From JALSNL01 sp036479585 (GTDB taxonomy: Bacteria > Bacteroidota > Ignavibacteria > Ignavibacteriales > Melioribacteraceae), in the NCBI GenBank assembly GCA_965224785.1, contig OZ245062.1, positions 1,922,001 to 1,986,000 on the forward strand: DNA of 64,000 bases. The letters run 5' to 3'. Under the pieces are notes generated by a model. The model did no database searches. It saw only the letters and a list, made by a program, of their open reading frames with translations, and was not told where the DNA came from. Made by a program: the position numbers and the translations under genes. Numbering within the stretch: the stretch's first letter is position 1; each line of letters starts with the position of its first letter. Shown one piece after another: positions 1 through 9,687 of this stretch.

Positions 1-676
1 ATAGTTCAACAAGTGGATCAAGAATAACGGTTGAAGACAATCCATGGTTTGTTCCATAATTAGTTATGTTATTTTTACCTTCACCGAAAGTATCTAAAAA
101 TAATTTCCCAATATTTTTTGCAGCATCCAAATATTCTTCATTTGGGAAATAGTGATTAACTTCCAAGAGACCTAAAACTATGTAAGAAAGATTCCATATA
201 TCCCACGACCATTTGTGAGTTTTTGGTTCGCTGGAAGTAAAACGCTGAGATGAAGAATACGTACCAAGATAACCATCGGCATTCTGTGTATTAATAAGGT
301 AATCGGATGTTTTGAATAATAGACTTTTTAATTCCTCATCCCCATTTCTTTTTGCGGCTCTTGCAGCCATATAAAGCCACTTCCCACCATGCTCCCCATA
401 CCAATCCATCTTTTCATTTTTTTGTCGGGCTTGCTGACTGAACATTGTAATCAATTTTCCATTTTCCCAATTGGGTAATGTTTTGATTCGACCGTTCTCA
501 CTAGCTGAAAGAGCTTCGCCAAGAATGCCTTTTAATTCAACAGCATCAAGTTCAAGCAATTCTTCTTTTAACTCTACTGATTTAATTTGCATTTTCTCAG
601 TTTCACAAGAAATTAAAAACATCATTAGTAATGCAATTATCAGTAGGTGAAGAGATTTAATCAAGTTACAATTCAT
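1..676 (-). CDS. GH127/DUF1680-like glycosidase lipoprotein, partial (C-terminus off the left edge)
   Basis: About 225 N-terminal residues are present; the reading frame stays open to the window edge. ATG at 676 gives a lipoprotein signal peptide with lipobox LISC (Cys24). After it come WYGEHGGKW, QNADGYLGTY and DIWNLSYIVLGLLE, which match the N-terminal (alpha/alpha)6 barrel of the DUF1680 group (GH127/GH146, exo-beta-L-arabinofuranosidases). The catalytic Glu and zinc-binding Cys lie in the missing part, so activity cannot be judged. It is last in a run of exported glycan-active genes on this strand, 116 bases after the VCBS gene. Probably anchored in the outer membrane or periplasm and removing terminal arabinofuranose. 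Family assignment is fairly secure; substrate is inference. Confidence 0.7.
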   Translation of the reverse strand, partial: MNCNLIKSLHLLIIALLMMFLISCETEKMQIKSVELKEELLELDAVELKGILGEALSASENGRIKTLPNWENGKLITMFSQQARQKNEKMDWYGEHGGKWLYMAARAAKRNGDEELKSLLFKTSDYLINTQNADGYLGTYSSSQRFTSSEPKTHKWSWDIWNLSYIVLGLLEVNHYFPNEEYLDAAKNIGKLFLDTFGEGKNNITNYGTNHGLSSTVILDPLVEL

Positions 677-792
677 AAGTATTTTTTTAAATTTTCCATA
701 TCAATTACTTAAGGTTAAATAAATAAAATATTATTTTTGGTTAGTTAAAAACACAAATAGTTTTTTCTCAAATATTTCTGTTATCAAATAAT

Positions 793-3087
793 TTACTTTA
801 TACCTTCATTAAACCAAACATCAACTCTTTTTTGATTTTTAAAATCTTTCTGTAAAATATCTAAATCTCCATCACCATCAATATCTGCTAATTTACCTTC
901 GTGGCAGCCAACACCAATTGATAGAATTTGTTCAGTAAATTTTCCTTTCCCATCTCCATAAAAAACCATTAGTTTTATTGGTTTATTTATATCAGAATCT
1001 CTATAAATAAATTCAGCAGAAAGAATATCTAAATGTCCATCGCTATTGATATCACCTACTTGTAGTGTATGTCCATTGACTAAAGTATCTAAGATTATAG
1101 TTTTATTCCATTTATTATTTTTCCATTCATACATATTTAGCGGTCCAGGATCTTCTTCGGAACTTAAAATAATTTCGGGACGACCTCCTTCAATAAAATC
1201 TCCAACTCCTGAGCGAGACTCTCCATAATCATCAACTAAATTTGCAGTGAAGTCTGTTACTGAATTGTGCTTAAACCAAAATCCTCCACCAATTAATTCT
1301 ACCTTTCCATCACCATCAATATCTGCTTTGGTTAAACCTTCGTACTTTATTCTTTTTGACCACGACCATATTTCTTGAAGATTCCAATTTTCAGTTTTCT
1401 TAGGATTACTTGGAATATCAGCCATCCATAATTTTTTACCTTTTTGATTCCAGAAAACTAATTCAACTTTTCCGTCTCCATCAAAGTCTCCAAATATTTG
1501 ATCGTGATGTTGTTTTTTTCCAAAGTCTTTTATAGTATATCTATTCCAAGGAACGTCTTCTTCAAAATTTGGATAAGGATTTTCAAACCACCAGACTTCA
1601 TTCGTATTCCAACTTCCTCCTTGTAGAATATCTAAATCACCGTCACCATCAATATCCCAATAAGTCCCTCCAGCTTCAATATGACTTTTTTTATCATCAA
1701 CCAAATAACGTTTAAATCCCTTATCGACTTTTTTATACCAAACCATATCCGGCGTACTCCAGCCAGCAATAACAATATCGTCTGCTCCGTCTTTGTCAAT
1801 ATCAAATGTAATAGCTGATGATTGCCAACCTACATTTGCAGTGGGGAATTCTCTAAGGTTTGCGTTTGTTGAAATATGCGACCACTTAACAAATGAAGGA
1901 TTTTGTTTAGCATCATTACGCCAAAGGTGAAGTTTTTTATAGCTATTCCAAGATGGGCCAGCAATATCAAGGTCTCCGTCATTGTCTAAATCAAAAAAGC
2001 GAGATCCTAAATGCATATCTTTCCCAGAGTCAATTAAATGTTCAGTAAATTTTCCTTGACCATTATTTTCAAACAAGAGAAACTTTTTAGTTTCAATAAG
2101 TTCATTTGCTGAAATGTCCATATCTCCATCATCATCAATATCAGCAACATCCATACTGTTCAACGAATAACCGGTATAAACAATATGTTTTTCCCAAACA
2201 CTATTTTTATCACTTCCAGGATTTTCATACCAAGAAACATTTGCATCTGGTTTTCTTTCAGGATGACGTTCTTCTGAAACAACAACATCCATTAAATTAT
2301 CTCCGTTAATATCAGCTACAACAATTCGGTCTGGTACTTTTACATCTTTACTAATCAAAGTACCGTTCCAATTCCCAGAACCATCTCTTGGATTTTCATA
2401 CCAACTCAAGCTAAATTTTTCATTCTTTTTATTTTCAATACCAGCAACAATATCTAACATTCCATTCTTGTTAATATCACCTATGCCAATCCCCTCGTCC
2501 ATAATAGCATCAGTAATACGAACCGTTTTCCACGGAGCTTTTTTAGATTCTTTTGGAATGACTATATAATACACTCCTTTCAAAGTTGAAAAAACAAGTT
2601 CAGGCTTCCCACCTTTTATAATTTGTGCAGTATGATATGCTTGTCCATTTACATGTTTAGTTTTTGGTAGTTCTGCAATTTTTTTTGCTTTCCAAGAACG
2701 CCCCAACTCATCATCCGCTTCTAACCAATATACATTAGGTAAAGCCTGTGCAATTACATCTCCATATTTATCATCATCAACATCTACAAACAGCATACCA
2801 TCTACATTCATTCCTAAGTCAGTACGTTCCCATTTATCAGTCATATCACCACCAGGATTGCGGTAAAAATATCTCCCAGAAACTATATCCTTAAATCCAT
2901 CATTAGTAATATCTTTAGCATCAAATCCGAAATACCTTAGCCAATAAGGCTTTTCCCAATCGCCCCATTTTTGACGAGTGCTATCAACCTCTATGTAACT
3001 CCACTTGTTAATAAGTATTTGTCCTCTTAGTTGCTGGACAAAAATAAATGTGAGAAAAAATAAACTTAGTTTTACAATTTTGGACAT
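793..3087 (-). CDS. Secreted VCBS/FG-GAP repeat propeller protein
   Basis: About 764 residues with a signal peptide ending near VQQLRGQ. At least ten calcium-loop motifs of the form DxDxDGxxD (for example DIDDDGDMDI, DLDNDGDLDI, DIDGDGDLDI, DFDGDGKVEL) are spread over the whole chain, as in VCBS/FG-GAP beta-propellers, probably two propellers in tandem. An upstream in-frame ATG at 3105 would add six residues, but the ATG at 3087 has GGGAA shortly before it and the better signal peptide, so I prefer 3087. No catalytic motif is recognised. Such proteins may be lyases, binding proteins or adhesins. Its place among glycosidases suggests glycan binding or cleavage at the cell surface; that is inference. 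Confidence 0.8.
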   Translation of the reverse strand: MSKIVKLSLFFLTFIFVQQLRGQILINKWSYIEVDSTRQKWGDWEKPYWLRYFGFDAKDITNDGFKDIVSGRYFYRNPGGDMTDKWERTDLGMNVDGMLFVDVDDDKYGDVIAQALPNVYWLEADDELGRSWKAKKIAELPKTKHVNGQAYHTAQIIKGGKPELVFSTLKGVYYIVIPKESKKAPWKTVRITDAIMDEGIGIGDINKNGMLDIVAGIENKKNEKFSLSWYENPRDGSGNWNGTLISKDVKVPDRIVVADINGDNLMDVVVSEERHPERKPDANVSWYENPGSDKNSVWEKHIVYTGYSLNSMDVADIDDDGDMDISANELIETKKFLLFENNGQGKFTEHLIDSGKDMHLGSRFFDLDNDGDLDIAGPSWNSYKKLHLWRNDAKQNPSFVKWSHISTNANLREFPTANVGWQSSAITFDIDKDGADDIVIAGWSTPDMVWYKKVDKGFKRYLVDDKKSHIEAGGTYWDIDGDGDLDILQGGSWNTNEVWWFENPYPNFEEDVPWNRYTIKDFGKKQHHDQIFGDFDGDGKVELVFWNQKGKKLWMADIPSNPKKTENWNLQEIWSWSKRIKYEGLTKADIDGDGKVELIGGGFWFKHNSVTDFTANLVDDYGESRSGVGDFIEGGRPEIILSSEEDPGPLNMYEWKNNKWNKTIILDTLVNGHTLQVGDINSDGHLDILSAEFIYRDSDINKPIKLMVFYGDGKGKFTEQILSIGVGCHEGKLADIDGDGDLDILQKDFKNQKRVDVWFNEGIK

Positions 3088-3125
3088 GCTTCTATTCCCA
3101 TTCATGAAACAATAAAATAAATATT

Positions 3126-4376
3126 TTATTTTTTACTACGAATAATCAAACAAGGTCCGGGCAACAACATTTCAATTCCATGATGCTTTGTATCTGAAAT
3201 TAGATTGTACTTGTTCCACCCATTTGTTATTTGTTCTTGAGGAACTTCTATTTTGGTATATATTAAATCGTGAATTGACTTCCCCGAAATTATTTGATAA
3301 GGATATCCATTAAACTTAAATGGATTTTTAACTTCTCCAGCTCCACCATCCCAAACTCTTACTTGCATCTCAGCCTTAATAATTTTCTTTTCACTTATTG
3401 GAATATAAACTTTAGCAGTTTTTTCTTTATTGTCTCTAGACCAAAAAGGGATAGGCATTTTATTTGTATAATGCATTGTTACAGTTTCTTCTTTTCTTGA
3501 TAGTATAGAACCATCTGTTTGATCAGTTAAATATTTAAGTCCATTTTTGAAAGTAATGACAGCTCTAAAAGTAATCGGTTTACTTTGGTCAGGAATCATC
3601 TCTGTATTCCAATAGATTTGAAAAGTATTGGATTTTTCTTGACCAACATGATTAGTAAACTCACGCTTAAAAGTGTAACCATGCCAATCATCATCTTTAC
3701 CATTTCCGTTATCATCATACCCAAAGTAATTTGCAAAGTAATCAACACTTGAAATTAATGGCAAGTACTTTTCATCAATCCCTAGTACCAATTTTATAGA
3801 TTCATTTATAATTTGATTTGGAGCTTTAATCTTTCCATTAAAATGTTCAAAGTCATTTTCCTTAAGATCAACATGGTCTGGCTTTAAGAAACATCTAACT
3901 GATAAATTATCAATAATATAATGTCCCCAAAAACTTTCTCCTTTTTTACAAGAAAACTGCAAACTGTTTTTACCTTTTACTAAGTGCTTTGATTCAACTT
4001 TAATTGTCGGATAAGAATAAGTGCAATTTCCTTCTTCAGCTCCAACTCCCGAAATATCATGAATCACTTTCCCATTAATTGATACTTTTTTACTGGCTGT
4101 TTTAGGATGTCCTCCCCATAATTCCATATATATTTCTGCAGTGCGTAAACCAAACAAATCTTCTGGAACATCAACAATAACAAGACCATTGGCTGATGAC
4201 TCTTTCATTTTACCAAAGTTTCTGTGTAGCACTGATTCAGCATCATTAACTCTCCACCGGTCTCCACTAACATTATTTGCAGACTTGTTTACTTCTCCCC
4301 AGTACTCTCTATAAAATCCATTTTGGGAATAGCTACTTCCAACAAATAGTAATATTAGGAATAATATTTTTTTCAT
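3126..4376 (-). CDS. Exported beta-sandwich protein of unknown function (paralogue of 17316-18620)
   Basis: 416 residues with a cleavable signal peptide (MKKILFLILLFVGSSYSQ). I do not recognise a named family. The N-terminal half begins FYREYWGEVN and contains RVNDAESVLH, ELWGGHPKT, YSYPTIKV and WGHYIIDNLSVRC; the end reads HHGIEMLLPGPCLI. The same order of motifs occurs in the 434-residue product of 17316-18620, so the two are paralogues with a two-domain, probably beta-sandwich, layout. Trp- and Gly-rich strands and the genomic position suggest carbohydrate binding or a lyase-like role, but no catalytic residues can be named. It lies 21 bases upstream of the VCBS gene, so the two are probably co-transcribed. 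Confidence 0.75.
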   Translation of the reverse strand: MKKILFLILLFVGSSYSQNGFYREYWGEVNKSANNVSGDRWRVNDAESVLHRNFGKMKESSANGLVIVDVPEDLFGLRTAEIYMELWGGHPKTASKKVSINGKVIHDISGVGAEEGNCTYSYPTIKVESKHLVKGKNSLQFSCKKGESFWGHYIIDNLSVRCFLKPDHVDLKENDFEHFNGKIKAPNQIINESIKLVLGIDEKYLPLISSVDYFANYFGYDDNGNGKDDDWHGYTFKREFTNHVGQEKSNTFQIYWNTEMIPDQSKPITFRAVITFKNGLKYLTDQTDGSILSRKEETVTMHYTNKMPIPFWSRDNKEKTAKVYIPISEKKIIKAEMQVRVWDGGAGEVKNPFKFNGYPYQIISGKSIHDLIYTKIEVPQEQITNGWNKYNLISDTKHHGIEMLLPGPCLIIRSKK

Positions 4377-4415
4377 TTTATTATATTTTTTGTTTTAGTG
4401 TCTAGTTTGTTCTAT

Positions 4416-6077
4416 CTATTTTAGGAGAATTTCTATCTTATGTTTCCCTTCTAACTTTGCATCAATACTATCTACTGCTTTACCATCTAGAAGAAGTTTA
4501 TCAAATATCCCCCACCCCTTAAGACTTATATCAAAAATAGCTTTTCTATATTGAAAATTAATTATTGTTAAATTTGCTAATGGCTTTGGAACACATGCAT
4601 TGGAGAATGTTAATCCCGTTTCATCATATTCCATTCCAAGAATACCGTAATGAACCATAGATAGAAAACCCATTGCGTGCCACAACTGACCAGCATAACG
4701 CCAAGCTTCACCCGTTTTCCAATCAACACATTCATAAAAAGATTTATGAATAGTTGCAGTACGAATTGCAGAAGATAATAATTCCAAAACTTCGTCAGTT
4801 CTTCCTGCACTAGCCATAGCAGCCATTTCGCCAACCTCGGTAAATATCCAAACTTGAAGTCCGTGTAAACTTTTCATTTCTTTTGTATCACGAACATAAT
4901 TCAAATCAGTAAAACCATATTGGTTATGAACAGATTCCACATTATTTAGAACTGTATTTCTTTTTTCATTTTCTGCAAAATTCCATTGAGGCCAAAGTGC
5001 TAAAGACTGTCCGAGGTTTTCCCAATGCCCTTTGTTGTAAGATTCAGAACCTTTTGGACCAAGAGTAAAATATCCAAATTTTTCATTCCAATATTCTTGG
5101 TTGATTGTTTCTTTCATTTTGCTGTATCTATCATTCCAAAGTTTAATTTTAGAATTTGACTCTCCAATAATTTTCCCCATTGAAGCCATTACTTTATATG
5201 CTTGAGCATAAAGTATATTTGTACTAAGCGGAAAACCGCCAGCTTCAGGTTGTGGACCCGAATCTAAGAAAGAACCGGAATGTGCAAAACCTAAATTTCT
5301 TTTTTTATCATATTTAATTTTTTGTATTTGAATCTTTAGATTCGAATATGTGTTTCTAATAATCGAAGTATCACCAGTAACCAAGAAATGATTCCAAACT
5401 GCTATTGCTGGTAATGCCAAACCATCTTCTCCATTATCAATCCCATTTGCTGTTACATATTCTATAGATTTTTTTGCAACATTTTTATCAAAAAAAGAAC
5501 CCATCCACAAACCGGTATAACAAACATCTCTATTCCAAATTCCGTAGCCTTCGCCGCGTCTAAATCCAGCTTGCCACATTCCCTCCTCACCTTCATATCT
5601 CATAAACTCACCGGAGCTACATCTATAAAGAATATCAAGGGCAAGGTTATATGTAACATTTATTGACGAATGATTTGTAGATAGAGACGGATATTTTTTT
5701 ATTTCTGAAACCGGATGCCACCAAGAGGATGTATCAAGTACTACCGTTTTTCCATTTGGAGTAATTCTTACTGGCGAAAAAATAGTAGTATCATTCGGAA
5801 TTTTTGCTGGATTGTTTAACCCACCATAGATTGAATCAACAACTGAATTACTATAAATAGAATATGAGCTACTATTAAAAACTAATGAATCATTTCCTGA
5901 AAGCTCTATGGTCTCAGTCTCCATTCCACATTTCACAAATAAAAGACTTATTACTAAAAAAGTCAAATAGTGTGAAGCCACAACATTTTTGATACACTTT
6001 AATATTATATTTTTTTCTTTTTTACTTTTTATAAATTCTTTCACGTGTGCCAACTCCATCAGGTCTATTGTATCCAT
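4416..6077 (-). CDS. Putative (alpha/alpha)6-barrel glycosidase, exported
   Basis: Up to 553 residues. The central and C-terminal parts look like a six-hairpin glycosidase: GEGYGIWNRDVCYTGLWMG near the start of the barrel, ALPAIAVWNHFLVTGD, HWENLGQSLALWPQW, ECVDWKTGEAWRYAGQLWHAMG, then a short beta-rich tail (DKLLLDGKAVDS) as seen after GH78, GH63 or GH94-type barrels. I cannot fix the family number. The start is uncertain: ATG 6077 overlaps the preceding gene by 56 bases, and the hydrophobic stretch TFLVISLLFVKCG around residues 40-52 would be the signal sequence, with an imperfect lipobox. ATG 6059 is an alternative. Probably hydrolyses an oligosaccharide in the periplasm; substrate unknown. 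Confidence 0.7.
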   Translation of the reverse strand: MDTIDLMELAHVKEFIKSKKEKNIILKCIKNVVASHYLTFLVISLLFVKCGMETETIELSGNDSLVFNSSSYSIYSNSVVDSIYGGLNNPAKIPNDTTIFSPVRITPNGKTVVLDTSSWWHPVSEIKKYPSLSTNHSSINVTYNLALDILYRCSSGEFMRYEGEEGMWQAGFRRGEGYGIWNRDVCYTGLWMGSFFDKNVAKKSIEYVTANGIDNGEDGLALPAIAVWNHFLVTGDTSIIRNTYSNLKIQIQKIKYDKKRNLGFAHSGSFLDSGPQPEAGGFPLSTNILYAQAYKVMASMGKIIGESNSKIKLWNDRYSKMKETINQEYWNEKFGYFTLGPKGSESYNKGHWENLGQSLALWPQWNFAENEKRNTVLNNVESVHNQYGFTDLNYVRDTKEMKSLHGLQVWIFTEVGEMAAMASAGRTDEVLELLSSAIRTATIHKSFYECVDWKTGEAWRYAGQLWHAMGFLSMVHYGILGMEYDETGLTFSNACVPKPLANLTIINFQYRKAIFDISLKGWGIFDKLLLDGKAVDSIDAKLEGKHKIEILLK

Positions 6078-6759
6078 TTTGATCTATCTCAAGAATAAAT
6101 TTATCAAACTCAAACCCATCTTCTCTTTGCGAAAACGAAATTGTATGTACGCCAGGTTTATTAACTAACAAGTAAATTAACTTTTCTACGCCACAATGGT
6201 TTTCCGTTGTTCTTTGTTTACTATCCCAATACCAAGATCTTTTTCCTGAACACCACTGCATCTTATTTCCACTTGACGGCCATTTCCCATCTATTCCTAC
6301 ATGCAATCCATTATCTTCTGTACCAGTAGAATATGCTCTAACCCATACATAATATTTACCCGGATGGTGAAAATAGATTTGGTAATTTAGAATACAATAC
6401 AAACCTCCTCTATTGGTGAAACTACCTCTTTCCATAGGATCATTATGAGTAATTCTTGTATCAGGAAGAATCTCTAAATATTCTCCTCCACTTGCACCTT
6501 TATCAACATGGTTCATATCAGCATCAGGAGTAATCCCAGTTGTTTGTCCAGTTTTCCAGTTGAACCAACTTCTATATATTGTAACTTGTTGAGTAGTATA
6601 ATGTTCTGCTTCAACTGCAACTATACCAGATATTTCTTCAAAGATAGTTTTTCCTTGAACAAATTCTAGTGTTTCAGTTTCAATGTCAGTTGATGCGCTA
6701 TCACAACCAAAAACAATTACAGAAACTAAAAGTATTTTTAACGTATTCAAATATCTCAT
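6022..6759 (-). CDS. Lipoprotein resembling the GH115 C-terminal/CBM domain
   Basis: 245 residues. ATG at 6759 is preferred over 6777 because the GGGAG ribosome site lies inside the longer version. The chain starts with a lipoprotein signal ending VIVFGC. The mature part has GIVAVEAEHYTTQQ, then FNWKTGQTTG, GGEYLEILPDTR, YYVWVRAYSTG and PGVHTISFSQREDGFEFDKF. That pattern (IEAEH, a Y-V-W-V-R strand, EDGFEFDK) is the one seen in CBM6-like sandwiches such as the C-terminal domain of GH115 glucuronidases. There is no catalytic module, so it is likely a surface glycan-binding lipoprotein. It sits 5 bases after the Gfo/Idh/MocA gene and overlaps the next glycosidase gene. Confidence 0.75.
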   Translation of the reverse strand: MRYLNTLKILLVSVIVFGCDSASTDIETETLEFVQGKTIFEEISGIVAVEAEHYTTQQVTIYRSWFNWKTGQTTGITPDADMNHVDKGASGGEYLEILPDTRITHNDPMERGSFTNRGGLYCILNYQIYFHHPGKYYVWVRAYSTGTEDNGLHVGIDGKWPSSGNKMQWCSGKRSWYWDSKQRTTENHCGVEKLIYLLVNKPGVHTISFSQREDGFEFDKFILEIDQNGYNRPDGVGTRERIYKK

Positions 6760-6764
6760 TACTA

Positions 6765-8123
6765 TTACAACTCCCAACCTTTTCTAGATGGTCGCTTAAC
6801 CCATTCATTAGCTTCCGGAAGATTTTTCACTTCCATATTAGTATTGTCCCACTCAAGTAAATTTCCGGGAAAACGCTTTGCAACATTACCAAGTAAAGCA
6901 ATTTCTGTAAGAGGTCCAGAATATTCAAAATTTGCACTTGGTTGAGTCCCAGCTTTACAATGACGCACCCAGTCTTGTTCATGAGTTCCTTCTATACGAG
7001 GAAGAATTTTCTTTGTGCCACCATATTCTTGCATAGCAGATTCTGGAATAAGTCTTGGACTATTTCCAGTAAAGCCACACATAATTGTTCCTTTATCTCC
7101 TTTAAATATTACTCCTCCTTCTTTTGGTAATCTCCTTCCAGCCTCTAGAGCAATAGGCCAAGGGGTTTCATAACCTTCATACCAATTTAATTTAAGTGGA
7201 GGAAATCCTTCTCGTGCTGAAAAATTAAATGTAACATTTGCAGCTAATGGATGAGTCTCTTTATTTCCACCTAGAACTGATGCATAAACAGATGAAGCTG
7301 AACCTAACTTAAGTGCTTTAACAACTGGGTCTAATGTATGTACTCCACGATCTCCCATCATACCATTCCCAAAATCCCACCAAGCACGCCACACAGAAGG
7401 ATGATATGCGGGATGGTAAGAACGCTCCGGAGCTGGACCTAACCATAAGTCCCAATCAATATTATTTGGTTTAGTTGGAATATCCTTTGGTCGGTCATCC
7501 CACTTAGTACTCCAATAGGCATGTCCCCAAGGAAAATATGAAAGGCTACACCAAGAATCTACTTCCCTAATTTCTCCAATTGCTCCATCCCATATCCATT
7601 CACACATTAGTTTAATTCCTTCTCGCGAATGACCTTGGATACCCATAACAGTTGAAACATTAGAATTAGCAGCAGCTTTAGTAAGCATACGAGATTCATA
7701 AATATCGTGGGTTAAAGGTTTTTGACAATAAACATGTTTCCCATTTTGAATAGCTGCCATTGAAATGATTGCGTGTGTATGATCGGGTGTGCCTATTATA
7801 ACTGCATCAATATCTTTTTGTTCTTCGAGCATAACTCTAAAATCTGTATATCTTTTAGCATCTGGATATTCCTTTATAGCTTTTGATGCAAAGTCAAAAT
7901 CTACATCACATAAAGCAACAATGTTTTCATCTCCACTATTTTGGAGATTTCGAAACCCTTGTTTCCCAACTCCAATTCCGGCAATGTTAAGTTTATCACT
8001 TGGGGCTTTATTTGATCTACCTCCTAACACATAGGAAGGAACTATAGTAAATGCTGTAACAGCTCCGGCTGTCTGTATAAACTTACGTCTGCTTATAGCT
8101 TTCTTCTTCTTATTTTTTTTCAT
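6765..8123 (-). CDS. Tat-exported Gfo/Idh/MocA oxidoreductase
   Basis: 452 residues, with an N-terminal twin-arginine signal (SRRKFIQTAG, residues 11-20, then a hydrophobic core). The Rossmann domain follows with IAGIGVGKQG for NAD(P). The usual EKP of the family reads CQKPLTHD (Lys135 kept, Glu replaced by Gln). Later motifs include WWDFGNGMMGDRGVHTLDPV and KGDKGTIMCGFTGN. Family members oxidise or reduce sugar hydroxyls with tightly bound NAD; the Tat signal places this one outside the cytoplasm, as in exported 3-keto-glycoside systems. A GAGGAG ribosome site precedes the ATG. It is followed closely by the CBM-like lipoprotein. Reaction and substrate are inferred from the family only. Confidence 0.88.
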   Translation of the reverse strand: MKKNKKKKAISRRKFIQTAGAVTAFTIVPSYVLGGRSNKAPSDKLNIAGIGVGKQGFRNLQNSGDENIVALCDVDFDFASKAIKEYPDAKRYTDFRVMLEEQKDIDAVIIGTPDHTHAIISMAAIQNGKHVYCQKPLTHDIYESRMLTKAAANSNVSTVMGIQGHSREGIKLMCEWIWDGAIGEIREVDSWCSLSYFPWGHAYWSTKWDDRPKDIPTKPNNIDWDLWLGPAPERSYHPAYHPSVWRAWWDFGNGMMGDRGVHTLDPVVKALKLGSASSVYASVLGGNKETHPLAANVTFNFSAREGFPPLKLNWYEGYETPWPIALEAGRRLPKEGGVIFKGDKGTIMCGFTGNSPRLIPESAMQEYGGTKKILPRIEGTHEQDWVRHCKAGTQPSANFEYSGPLTEIALLGNVAKRFPGNLLEWDNTNMEVKNLPEANEWVKRPSRKGWEL

Positions 8124-8153
8124 AATAGAATCTCCTCAAAATGATTAACTAAA

Positions 8154-8167
8154 CAACTTTCGAGTTG
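8154..8167 (-). terminator. Small intergenic hairpin
   Basis: CAACT TTCG AGTTG forms a 5-bp stem with a 4-base loop in the 73-base gap between 8197-9636 and 6765-8123. On the minus strand it is followed by TTTAGTT only, so it is at best a weak terminator or an RNA-processing site inside the operon. Confidence 0.3.
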
Positions 8168-8196
8168 GAAAAACTAAAGTAATGTCTATTTTGCTT

Positions 8197-9636
8197 TTAC
8201 TTTTTAAGATATAAAACTGCATCTTTGCTTTTAAAAGGCGATGTCATACTAATATTCGCACCACCAGAAATTGAATCACTTACTATTGTTTCACCACTGT
8301 CAACATTGAACCATTCTACATTATATGAACCTGGACTGTCAGTTAGATTAACCGAAACCACATTTGTATTTGGTAAATAGATAAGATACTCAGCACCCTT
8401 ATTTGCAAGACAATATGTCGAACTTCCTATATTTAGATCGGGACTCATATTTATCAAATCCATACGTTCGGCAAACTTTAATGTATATCCCATATTTATT
8501 CTAATAGGTTCAGCCCAAGATAAATCAAAGCTAAGTGTTAAAACTTTTAAGTCGTAAGAATCCATAAATATTGGATGATGCCCACGTAAAAAACTTTTCC
8601 AAACCCATTGAACGTTACCTCCAATTCCCCAAAGATGGTCGGTATCTGAAATAATTATTTTTGAACTTTCAGTTGGAGGATTATCTCTATAACCACCATC
8701 CTTGTTAGGTGATATCCAATCTGCTGGACTATCAAATAAAGTTTTATTTATTCCACCCTTATGTTGGTAGGTCATTCCAACTGGATGTTGGCTTGACATT
8801 TGCTTTTCTGTATCTTTTATAAAATTTATCATTTCATATTGCCAAGTTGTAGAACCCGGGAAAAATTCATTACCTATTTCATAAAGTATATTGTCAAATT
8901 CGTTTACCGTTTCAATTACTTTTTGAACATACTCTTTTTGTATCTCTGTAATTTTTGGTGTTTCCAAAGTATGTATTTCAAGAGCTTTTCCATCTCCATT
9001 TAAGTCTGCATCAATACCATTTATATTATTCTTTGGGTGAAATGGATGAGTTGCATATCCTTCTGATAAGTGTTGGACTCCCCATCCATCAAACAACATA
9101 ACGGAAACATAAATGCCACTATCTGCTGCTATACTTACTCGTTGTCGTAATCGTTCAAAATATTTTGGATTGAGTTTCTTAAGATCAAATTTTGGTTTCC
9201 CATCTAATGCATTCTCCGGTCCAGTTCTTAAAAACGGAAGAGGTGACACATAATGATTGTACGGAGGTTTGTTTTTATTTTTCCCAGTATCCCACCTAAG
9301 TAATTCCCAAGTCCATAGACGTATAAAATTATGATTGTATTTTTTCATCCAATTAATGTTGGCTAAAAAATCAAATTCTTCAGGAGGGTTGGTAGGACTC
9401 ATATCAACAAGGTTGTTCCATGTATGTGAACCCGTTAGGTAAATAGCTTTGCCACTATCGTCTGTAAAATATCTAGGATTTATTTCACTAACACGTAATG
9501 GACCATTCTTTTTTTTTGAATCAGAATCTGTATTCTCTACCACTCCTTGTGTTTCCGAACAAGCAATTGTTCCGAGTAATATTATGATGAGAACTGAAAG
9601 TAAAAGATTTAGATTATTTGTTTTTTTTTTAATCAT
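8197..9636 (-). CDS. TIM-barrel glycosidase lipoprotein (GH5/GH140-like, DUF4038 type)
   Basis: 479 residues, lipoprotein signal with Cys26 (LLGTIAC). The barrel starts INPRYFTDDSGKAIYLTGSHTW, then NHNFIRLWTWE, GIYVSVMLFDGWG, and ILYEIGNEFFPGS, where Glu257 of the GNEF motif sits where clan-A enzymes keep their acid/base. IIISDTDHLWG lies near the expected nucleophile strand. A beta-sandwich tail (roughly residues 385-479) ends VLYLKK and resembles the domain that follows DUF4038 barrels. Related enzymes cleave plant cell-wall side chains (for example apiose from rhamnogalacturonan II). Substrate here is unknown. First gene of the exported group, lying 51 bases after the cytoplasmic dehydrogenase gene. 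Confidence 0.72.
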   Translation of the reverse strand: MIKKKTNNLNLLLSVLIIILLGTIACSETQGVVENTDSDSKKKNGPLRVSEINPRYFTDDSGKAIYLTGSHTWNNLVDMSPTNPPEEFDFLANINWMKKYNHNFIRLWTWELLRWDTGKNKNKPPYNHYVSPLPFLRTGPENALDGKPKFDLKKLNPKYFERLRQRVSIAADSGIYVSVMLFDGWGVQHLSEGYATHPFHPKNNINGIDADLNGDGKALEIHTLETPKITEIQKEYVQKVIETVNEFDNILYEIGNEFFPGSTTWQYEMINFIKDTEKQMSSQHPVGMTYQHKGGINKTLFDSPADWISPNKDGGYRDNPPTESSKIIISDTDHLWGIGGNVQWVWKSFLRGHHPIFMDSYDLKVLTLSFDLSWAEPIRINMGYTLKFAERMDLINMSPDLNIGSSTYCLANKGAEYLIYLPNTNVVSVNLTDSPGSYNVEWFNVDSGETIVSDSISGGANISMTSPFKSKDAVLYLKK

Positions 9637-9687
9637 TTCATTTAATCTTAAAATAATTCAAGAGATTTAGACTAGATAACATCATAA

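Noticed and set aside
793..3087. Type IX secretion C-terminal sorting domain on the VCBS protein
   Set aside because: The chain ends with a propeller repeat and no typical sorting domain.
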